This document shows, piece by piece, positions 36,583 through 44,105 of a DNA stretch of 44,105 bases (position 1 is the first letter of the stretch; the number at the start of each line of letters is the position of its first letter). Location of the stretch: the NCBI GenBank assembly GCA_006226685.1, contig SBGG01000061.1, positions 1 to 44,105 of the forward strand, written 5' to 3'. This DNA comes from Sphingomonadales bacterium (lineage in GTDB: Bacteria > Pseudomonadota > Alphaproteobacteria > Sphingomonadales > Sphingomonadaceae). Position numbers and translations under genes: made by a program. The notes under the pieces are model-generated. The model searched no databases and was not told where the DNA came from. It saw only the letters and a program-made list of their open reading frames with translations.

Positions 36583-37167
36583 TTACTCCTTCGCCGCTGA
36601 TCCGGCCGGGCAGTCGCCAAGGCGCTTGCCCGTCGTCTTCATCTTCATCGCCATAGTCATGCCGGGCATCTGTGCCCCGCCCATGCCTTCCGATCGCATT
36701 TCCATGTCCATCGCATAGCTGGTCGGGGTATAGGTACCCGCCATGGTCATATGGGCCATGCCGCCTTCGCCAGCCGGGCAGGACACCGCGCCCTTCATCG
36801 CACCGCCGACCATCTCGAACCCGCTATAGGTGCATTTGCTGTCCTTCTGCGCGGTCAGGAAATCGGCACTCGGTTTTTCCGCCTGCTCCGGCGTGATGCA
36901 AGTCCTGACCGTGGTCTTGCGGCCCTTCATCGCCTCGAACATGCCTGCCGGCATGCCTTCGGGGGCGCCTTCGACCTTCACATCGGTGATTTCCTGCGTC
37001 GTTTCCCATTCGCCGGGCTGAATGCTGATCTTCTTGATCTCGGAGGCCACTTCCTCGACGCTCTGGTTACCGGTCGACGATCCGGTCGCGCCCTGTTCGC
37101 CTCCCTTGCCACATGCCGCCAGCGCCAGAACGGCCGATCCGGCCAGCATCATCGGAAACAGCTTCAT
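36583..37167 (-). CDS. DUF3617 family lipoprotein
   Basis: A 194-residue exported protein. The N-terminus MKLFPMMLAGSAVLALAAC has a lipobox (LAAC), so it is probably lipid-anchored. The mature part shows the DUF3617 pattern: ISIQPGEWETTQEI, RTCITPEQAEKP, a cysteine pair around SKCTYSGFEM and AVSCPAGEGG, and a Met-rich C-terminus. The function of the family is unknown. ATG at 37167 follows a GGGGGGAAAGGA site and starts the signal peptide; an upstream in-frame ATG would not. It is divergent from uvrB (90-bp gap) and 7 bp before the acetyltransferase gene. Confidence 0.88.
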   Translation of the reverse strand: MKLFPMMLAGSAVLALAACGKGGEQGATGSSTGNQSVEEVASEIKKISIQPGEWETTQEITDVKVEGAPEGMPAGMFEAMKGRKTTVRTCITPEQAEKPSADFLTAQKDSKCTYSGFEMVGGAMKGAVSCPAGEGGMAHMTMAGTYTPTSYAMDMEMRSEGMGGAQMPGMTMAMKMKTTGKRLGDCPAGSAAKE

Positions 37168-37257
37168 CGAAAATCCTTTCCCCCCGAATGCCATAATCGA
37201 CATTCATCATGATCGACAGATTGCGCCCGTGGCGCGGACGTACCATATCGGGGAACC

Positions 37258-39444
<2,187 letters not shown>

Positions 39445-39525
39445 ACCTTATTCCTCTTGAGCGAATTACTTTCCACAGGCATACTCCCCGTCAAATAAAA
39501 AAATATCTGACGATGAGGAGAGAGG

Positions 39526-40323
39526 ATGCCTTCGCTGTTGCTTCCCGCTATTTTGTCCGCCTCGCTCGCCATGGCCCCAACCGCGCAGGATAGCGGGGGC
39601 GGGCTGAGCATATTGCTGAAGGCGATGATCGTCAGCGCCGCCGACATGTCGGAAGCGGTAACGGCCCCCGGCCGGCCGGACAGCGCAACCGCCCTTGACG
39701 AGAGCCGCAAACCCGCCGAAGTGCTCGGCTTTCTTGGCCTGAAACCGGGCATGAAGGCGGCCGATCTGATGACCGGTGGCGGCTATTGGGCGGAGATCAT
39801 GGCCCGCGCGGTCGGCGAAAAGGGGCATGTGACCGCCTTCGAACCGCAGCAATTTTACGGCGACACAACAAAGACGGAATGGGAAGCGCTGCTCGCCCGC
39901 CAGAAGGGTATCGACCTTGCCGTCTACCCATTCGAGCATTTCGCAGCCAAACCCGGCAGCTTCGATTTCGCGATCACCAATCTCAGCTATCACGACCTCT
40001 ATAACCAATCGGAAAAGTTCAAGATCGGCCCGACCGACCCGGCCGCCTTCGTGAAGACGCTGTACGATGCGATGAAACCCGGCGGCGTGGTCGGCGTAAT
40101 CGACCATGTCGGCCTGCCCGGTGACATGAAGGCGACCACCGGCACCTTGCATCGCATCGACCCTGCGGTGGTGAAGGCCGATTTCGAGAAAGCGGGCTTC
40201 GTTCTGGAGGGAAGCAGCGACATGCTGGCCAATCCCGATGACGATCACAGCAAGAATGTGTTCGATCCATCGATCCGGGGCAAAACCGACCGCTTCCTGA
40301 TGAAGTTCCGTAAACCACGCTGA
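39526..40323 (+). CDS. Exported class I methyltransferase-like protein
   Basis: A 265-residue protein with an apparent signal peptide (MPSLLLPAILSASLAMAPTAQ) followed by a SAM-methyltransferase-like fold. Motif I appears as LKPGMKAADLMTGGGYWAEIMARAVGEKGHVTAFEP, then FDFAITNLSYHDLY and MKPGGVVGVIDHVG. Motif I has TGGG rather than the usual GxGxG but keeps the loop. A GAGGAGAG site precedes ATG at 39526. Similar exported methyltransferase-like proteins are common in Sphingomonadales; they have no known substrate, and SAM is not expected in the periplasm. It stands alone after uvrB. Confidence 0.86.
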   Translation: MPSLLLPAILSASLAMAPTAQDSGGGLSILLKAMIVSAADMSEAVTAPGRPDSATALDESRKPAEVLGFLGLKPGMKAADLMTGGGYWAEIMARAVGEKGHVTAFEPQQFYGDTTKTEWEALLARQKGIDLAVYPFEHFAAKPGSFDFAITNLSYHDLYNQSEKFKIGPTDPAAFVKTLYDAMKPGGVVGVIDHVGLPGDMKATTGTLHRIDPAVVKADFEKAGFVLEGSSDMLANPDDDHSKNVFDPSIRGKTDRFLMKFRKPR

Positions 40324-40505
40324 GAAACCGGCGGGCCGCAAACCGGGCGTCGCGCTAAAATACTACCGGAAAGACATGCCCGGGGAAGACGCACCAACGC
40401 TCCGGAGGGCGCATTCTGTCACAGCTTGTACCCGGCGATGCACGGACGGACGCATTATGCCCTTTCGTACTTGAGAGGATGCGGTACCGCCGCCATAAGC
40501 GCAGC

Positions 40506-41066
40506 ATGACGAAACGATCAATGGTTCGCGCCGCCGTGGCATTGTGCGGAATCTCAGGCCTTGCCGGCTGCGTCAGCGCGCCCAGGCCACAGCCGGCACC
40601 CGCTCCGACCTCTGCACCAGCACCTCTTCCCCCCGCGCCCACATCGGTTTCCGACAATTGGCGCGACTGGCCGGTGGCGCCGGGCGGCTGGTCCTACCGG
40701 ACCACAGAGCGCGGAACGATCGCCTCCTTTGGCCAGCCGGGGCGGGCAACACTGCTTTCCTTCCGGTGCGACCTTGCCACGCATCGCATTTTTGTTGCGC
40801 GCGCGACTTCTCACCCGGCCAACCGGATCAGCGGCCAGATGACCGTCCACACCAGCTTCGGCGAGACACAATGGCCGGTGACGGGAACCAGCATGACCGG
40901 GGCCTCCGGCGCTTATGCGACCGCGATCCGCGCCGGTAATGACGGCACGTTCGACAAGATCGCGTTCAGCCGGGGTCGTTTTGCCATAGAAGCACCCGGC
41001 GCAGCGCCGATCGCAGTGCCGGGATGGGCCGAAGTGTCGCGCGTCATCGAGGATTGCCGGGGGTAA
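40506..41066 (+). CDS. Hypothetical lipoprotein
   Basis: A 186-residue protein I do not recognise. The N-terminus MTKRSMVRAAVALCGISGLAGC has a lipobox (LAGC), followed by a Pro/Ala-rich linker (PRPQPAPAPTSAPAPLPPAP) and a globular domain (DWRDWPVAPGGWSYR-like opening, GTIASFGQPGRATLLSFRCD, AIRAGNDGTFDKIAFSRGRFAIEAPGAAPIAVPGWAEVSRVIEDCRG). The two Cys of the mature domain may form a disulfide. It probably sits in a membrane facing the periplasm. ATG at 40506 is chosen; 40479 and 40521 are in-frame alternatives. Confidence 0.78.
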   Translation: MTKRSMVRAAVALCGISGLAGCVSAPRPQPAPAPTSAPAPLPPAPTSVSDNWRDWPVAPGGWSYRTTERGTIASFGQPGRATLLSFRCDLATHRIFVARATSHPANRISGQMTVHTSFGETQWPVTGTSMTGASGAYATAIRAGNDGTFDKIAFSRGRFAIEAPGAAPIAVPGWAEVSRVIEDCRG

Positions 41067-41183
41067 AAGGCGCAACGGCCATCCGGCCCGCCACTCGCTC
41101 CGCCGCCGCCAATTTGACGATGCCTGTTCCGGCTGCGACGCGGACCAGAAATTATGATTCCAAAAAAGAAAATTACAAGCCTT

Positions 41184-41232
41184 GATAACAAGGCGACTTT
41201 GAATCACATTCGGATCGTGGCCGGTTGTTATC
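41184..41232 (+). promoter_or_regulatory. Possible leader stem before the mini-ORF
   Basis: GATAACAA (41184-41191) and TTGTTATC (41225-41232) can form an 8-bp stem, extended by GGC/GCC pairing inside. The left arm can instead form a local hairpin (CTTG-ATAA-CAAG, 41181-41192), so two exclusive folds are possible. It ends about 60 bases before the strong ribosome binding site at 41295. Confidence 0.35.
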
Positions 41233-41310
41233 GGGTTTCTGGTCCAAACGGGTTTCCAGCCCCATGGCTCCGGCGACGCAGGCTTCAACAGCGCGAAAGG
41301 AGGTGATCCG

Positions 41311-41367
41311 ATGTCTCATGGTTCAGCAAGAGGGTCGGACAAGTCCATTCGGGGGATGCGCAGCTAA
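41311..41367 (+). CDS. 18-residue mini-ORF with a full-length anti-SD-complementary ribosome binding site
   Basis: ATG at 41311 begins an 18-codon frame (MSHGSARGSDKSIRGMRS, stop TAA 41365-41367). The site before it, GAAAGGAGGTGATCC (41295-41309), is complementary over all 15 bases to the 3' end of 16S rRNA, and its GGAGG core is 7 nt from the ATG. After the stop, the same frame stays open through 26 codons to TAA at 41446-41448, including an internal ATG at 41416 (MYRRSVAASE). The peptide has no similarity I know. It may be a leader peptide, a small protein, or part of a structured RNA. Confidence 0.5.
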   Translation: MSHGSARGSDKSIRGMRS

Positions 41368-41506
41368 GCGGCGACAAGCGCCGCACCGTTGCGGCCTGCC
41401 GACAGGCGCATTGACATGTACCGCCGATCGGTAGCCGCCAGCGAATAAGCGCGAGTTCCATTTCCCGAAATTGGGTCAGCCTTCCGACCGCTGACCATGT
41501 CATGAT

Positions 41507-41541
41507 GGGCCGTCAGAGGGGATTTCCCGCTCTGGCGGCCC
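41507..41541 (+). terminator. Strong GC-rich hairpin after the mini-ORF region
   Basis: GGGCCGTCAGAG (41507-41518) pairs with CTCTGGCGGCCC (41530-41541), with one G-U pair. The GGG-ATTT-CCC within the loop extends the stem. CCTCTCATAT follows, with few T residues. A terminator of the mini-ORF transcript is the simplest reading. Confidence 0.5.
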
Positions 41542-41975
41542 CTCTCATATCCGCATTTGGTGCAGGCAGACGCCATCCATGCGGAACCGCGGCAATCAGG
41601 GCAGGCCCCTATATTCAGCGGCGGCGCTCCCGCCCGGCATAATGGGCGTCGGAACCGGCGATATGGCGATCATGCCATGCCAGCCCCCCAACCCTGCCCA
41701 TCTCTTCCGCAACGGCCCGCAACGAACCGAGTTCCTCGTAAAGATGTTTGGGCGGCGGCGCTTTTTGGCGCCGATCGGTTTCCAGAACATACGAAACACT
41801 GCAAGCGACAAATCGGGCGAGAGCCTGCCCCCAATGGCACCATCGGGAAAATAAGGAAAAAACAAGGCGGTTCGGGCCTATCTCAGGCGCATCGCGGGAT
41901 CGGACCGGCATTTTCGCACCCTTTCATGCGGAAAACCGGTTCCCACTTTTTCCCATATTGTTTTAGAACCTCGGC

Positions 41976-42650
41976 ATGTCTTCCCGCCCCGTTGTCTTTC
42001 TCCTCGCCTTCCTCTGCCTTGCCATCCAGACGCTTTTCTGCGTCCAGCCAGCAGCGGCCCAGCGCGCCGACCGGCCCAGCCCGGGCTATGTGCGCGTGGA
42101 ACTCATTACCTCCATGGGCCGGATCGTGGTCGCGGTGGATATGAAAAGGGCGCCGAAGACCAGCGCCAATTTCCTGACCTATGTCGATGACGGGCGGCTG
42201 GACGGCACCACATTCTATCGCGCGGCGCGGCGCAAGGCGGACCCGAAACTCGGCTATGTGCAAGGCGGCATCCGCACCAATTTGCGCCGCGCCCTGCCCC
42301 CGATTCCGCACGAACCGACCACTATGACCGGCATAAAGCATCTCGATGCGACCCTGTCGATGGCGCGTCAGGACAGGCTGGGGTCGGCGGCCGGGAATTT
42401 CTTCCTGACCGTTGGCGCGATCCCCTATATGGACGCCCGCGGCGATTATGCGGGCTATGCCGCCTTCGGCCGCGTTGTTGCGGGTATGGATGTGGTCAGG
42501 CGCATGCTGGCCCTGCCCAGCAGCGGCGGCACCGGCCCGATGAAGGGCCAGATCATGGACAAGCCGGTCACGATCATCCGCGCGAAACGACTGGACGGCA
42601 AACCCCATCCGAGCGGCCGGGCGAAGGCATGGTTGCTGTGGGAGAAGTGA
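41976..42650 (+). CDS. ppi: Exported cyclophilin-type peptidyl-prolyl isomerase
   Basis: A 224-residue protein with a signal peptide (PVVFLLAFLCLAIQTLFCVQPAAAQ) and a cyclophilin domain: VRVELITSMGRIVVAVDMKRAPKTSANFLTYVDDGRLDGTTFYRA, SMARQDRLGSAAGNFFLTVG and YAAFGRVVAGMDVVRRM. It should catalyse prolyl cis-trans isomerisation in the periplasm. Sequence between strands is more divergent than in E. coli PpiA: QGG is kept within GYVQGGIR, and the usual FHR appears as FYR, so the catalytic Arg is present. ATG at 41976 is the first start that gives a full signal peptide. Confidence 0.9.
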   Translation: MSSRPVVFLLAFLCLAIQTLFCVQPAAAQRADRPSPGYVRVELITSMGRIVVAVDMKRAPKTSANFLTYVDDGRLDGTTFYRAARRKADPKLGYVQGGIRTNLRRALPPIPHEPTTMTGIKHLDATLSMARQDRLGSAAGNFFLTVGAIPYMDARGDYAGYAAFGRVVAGMDVVRRMLALPSSGGTGPMKGQIMDKPVTIIRAKRLDGKPHPSGRAKAWLLWEK

Positions 42651-42749
42651 GAGAAAACACAACGTGCAGATAAGAGAACTCATCTATTGAGTTAATAGTC
42701 TCTGTCGCTAGTCTTACTCCAGTCTTAACACAGGGGGAGCCAAAGCGAT

Positions 42750-43421
42750 ATGTCTATCTTCTTTACCTTATTGTTTCTGGCTACACTGGTGGGGATCATC
42801 AAGCCATATATTCCAAACCTCGAGCGCAAACATTTTATCGCAGCAGCTATTGTTTCACTGGTCTTAATCGGAATTTTCACGCCAAAATCCGGCAACCAAC
42901 CACCGGCGCCTCCTTATCAGGAAATGAAACCCACCACACAAAACACAGTAAAAGCACCGGCAGAAACGACCGAGAGCAATGTTCCGACCCACCCCGCATC
43001 GAAATGGCATTATAGTGAAAAGAAGGACGAGATGCGGGGTACAACAGCAAAATTTGCGGAACTGCGCAGCGAAAATGAGGTCAATCTTGACTTCCCCTAT
43101 GGCTCTGTAAACGGCATTATTACGGTGCGCAAAAGGCCTCAGGATGGACTGAATATCATGTTCAGTGTCGATAATGGCCAGATTCTCTGTCGCAGCTTTG
43201 GCGACACCACTTATGTTTCAGCAAAATTCGACGATGGTCCGATCAAGCGATATGCCTGCACGGGCACGAGCGATGGCAGTTCGGAGACCGCCTTTATAGA
43301 GCATACCGTGGATTTCTTGGCCAATCTCAAGAAAGCGAAACGGACGATCATAGAAGCCGAACTTTACAACAATGGTCGCGAGCAATTCACGTTCGATACA
43401 GCCGGTCTGGACTGGAAATAG
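42750..43421 (+). CDS. Hypothetical membrane-anchored protein
   Basis: A 223-residue protein without a family I recognise. Two hydrophobic segments near the N-terminus (IFFTLLFLATLVGII, then FIAAAIVSLVLIGIF) suggest a hairpin in the inner membrane. They are followed by a Pro/Thr-rich linker and a soluble domain (KWHYSEKKDEMRGTTAKFAEL, VNGIITVRKRPQDGLNIMFSVDNGQILCRSFGD, then KRTIIEAELYNNGREQFTF). The soluble part resembles phage- or plasmid-type proteins that begin with W-x-Y-x-x-x-x-D-x-M, but this is weak. An AGGGGGAGCC site precedes ATG at 42750. Base composition is visibly poorer in GC than its neighbours, which hints at recent acquisition. Confidence 0.75.
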   Translation: MSIFFTLLFLATLVGIIKPYIPNLERKHFIAAAIVSLVLIGIFTPKSGNQPPAPPYQEMKPTTQNTVKAPAETTESNVPTHPASKWHYSEKKDEMRGTTAKFAELRSENEVNLDFPYGSVNGIITVRKRPQDGLNIMFSVDNGQILCRSFGDTTYVSAKFDDGPIKRYACTGTSDGSSETAFIEHTVDFLANLKKAKRTIIEAELYNNGREQFTFDTAGLDWK

Positions 43422-43431
43422 CGGATCCGTC

Positions 43432-44105
43432 CTAAACCGGGTTCCCCGCCTCGTCTCTCAGCACTTCGCGCCGTCCGACATGGTTGGGTGCGCCGACAAG
43501 GCCCTCATCCTCCATCCGCTCGATTAAGCGCGCGGCCGAGTTGTAGCCGATACGCAACTGCCGCTGAAGCCAGCTGGTCGAAGCCTTCTGGTTCTCAAAC
43601 ACCAGCTGACATGCCTTGCGATAGAGCTGCGCATCGGGGCTGTCGTCGCCCAGATCCGCGCCTTCCAGAGCAAAGCCTCCATCTTCCGGTTCCTCGGTAA
43701 CGGCAGAGATATAGTCAGGCGCCCCCTGCGCGCGCCAGTGGTCGGCGACCGCGCGCACCTCGTCATCCGAAACGAACGGCCCGTGCACACGGGTCAGCCC
43801 TTTGCCGCCCGCCATGTAGAGCATGTCGCCCTTGCCCAGAAGCTGCTCCGCGCCCTGCTCGCCCAAAATGGTGCGGCTGTCGATCTTCGACGTGACGAAG
43901 AAGCTGATGCGCGTCGGCAGGTTCGCCTTGATGACGCCGGTGATGACATCGACCGAGGGGCGCTGCGTCGCGAGGATCAGGTGGATACCCGCGGCGCGCG
44001 CCTTCTGCGCAAGCCGCTGGATCAGGAATTCCACCTCCTTGCCCGCGGTCATCATCAGGTCGGCCAGCTCGTCCACCACCACCACGATCTGCGGTAGCGG
44101 CTGGA
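43432..44105 (-). CDS. ftsK: DNA translocase FtsK, C-terminal part; 5' end outside window
   Basis: The last 224 residues of the septal DNA translocase that clears and pairs chromosome termini at division. Walker B is seen in [13 protein letters not shown], followed by [68 protein letters not shown]. The C-terminal gamma winged-helix domain ([44 protein letters not shown]), which reads KOPS sites, is complete. The frame runs off the right end of the window. Its stop lies 10 bp from the convergent hypothetical gene. Confidence 0.96.
   Translation of the reverse strand, partial: QPLPQIVVVVDELADLMMTAGKEVEFLIQRLAQKARAAGIHLILATQRPSVDVITGVIKANLPTRISFFVTSKIDSRTILGEQGAEQLLGKGDMLYMAGGKGLTRVHGPFVSDDEVRAVADHWRAQGAPDYISAVTEEPEDGGFALEGADLGDDSPDAQLYRKACQLVFENQKASTSWLQRQLRIGYNSAARLIERMEDEGLVGAPNHVGRREVLRDEAGNPV

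Larger units (their letters stand above)
41067..41975. other. Gene-poor stretch containing a structured mini-ORF region
   Basis: There is no conventional gene in these 909 bases. 41184-41541 contains hairpins and two tiny frames described separately. 41560-41930 has overlapping open frames on both strands (for example minus strand 41615-41911) with no recognisable protein. Just before the cyclophilin gene, GCGGAAAACCGGTTCCCAC (about 41930-41948) resembles dispersed intergenic elements of alphaproteobacteria. Confidence 0.5.

Noticed and set aside
41295..41309. Fragment of a 16S rRNA gene on the minus strand
   Set aside because: The match to the 16S 3' end is limited to the 15-base tail; the next bases differ from rRNA, and an ATG follows at the right distance, so it is a ribosome binding site.
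41615..41911. Minus-strand 98-codon frame and overlapping frames before the cyclophilin gene
   Set aside because: Several overlapping frames of similar length and no domain; no ribosome binding site.

Overview
The window looks like a chromosome segment of an alphaproteobacterium of the Sphingomonadales (Sphingobium, Sphingopyxis, Novosphingobium or Sphingomonas type). The basis is the GC-rich coding style, two TonB-dependent receptors next to catabolic operons, a class II DAHP synthase, a DUF3617 lipoprotein and the general character of the encoded proteins. No genus can be fixed from the sequence alone.

Layout. (1) 1-2422, plus strand: the end of a biotin-dependent acyl-CoA carboxylase alpha subunit (methylcrotonyl-CoA carboxylase type), a MaoC-like hydratase and a CitE-like CoA-ester lyase, coupled by ATGA overlaps. 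(2) 2561-31853: a genomic island of about 29.3 kb. A 17-bp copy of the 3' end of tRNA-Glu(CTC) lies at 2561-2577 and the intact tRNA gene at 31837-31912. A truncated P4-type integrase sits beside the tRNA and a broken IS5-family transposase lies near the other end. (3) 31932-44105: apparently core chromosome with a secreted M20 amidohydrolase, free methionine-R-sulfoxide reductase, class II DAHP synthase, arylamine N-acetyltransferase, DUF3617 lipoprotein, uvrB, an exported methyltransferase-like protein, a small lipoprotein, a cyclophilin, a hypothetical membrane protein and the C-terminal part of ftsK.

The island holds three catabolic blocks, nearly all on the minus strand. Block A (3475-8903) is leucine dehydrogenase, a small ACT-like protein and branched-chain 2-oxoacid dehydrogenase E1alpha, E1beta and E2, with a divergent Lrp/AsnC regulator. 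Block B (9173-20863) is a probable ten-gene transcription unit: TonB receptor, SnoaL/NTF2-like protein, NmrA-like protein, two SDRs, BKACE, HyuA, HyuB, a GFA-type zinc protein and a hot-dog thioesterase. A divergent TetR gene faces it across a perfect 12-2-12 palindrome. Block C (20973-31127) has a GntR/FCD regulator, acyl-CoA synthetase, an MFE-2-like SDR, acyl-CoA dehydrogenase, an FrsA/DUF1100-type hydrolase, a second TonB receptor and a divergent MFS transporter.

The most interesting combination is HyuA/HyuB with BKACE and two SDRs in one operon. Known chemistry of these families suggests an untested route: secondary alcohol to ketone (SDR), ketone to beta-keto acid (ATP-dependent carboxylase of the acetone/acetophenone carboxylase relatives), then beta-keto acid plus acetyl-CoA to acyl-CoA plus acetoacetate (BKACE). 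Outside the island, the other unusual item is a mini-ORF region at 41184-41541. It has a 15-nt perfect complement of the 16S rRNA 3' end as its ribosome binding site, flanking hairpins, and an open frame that resumes after an in-frame stop.
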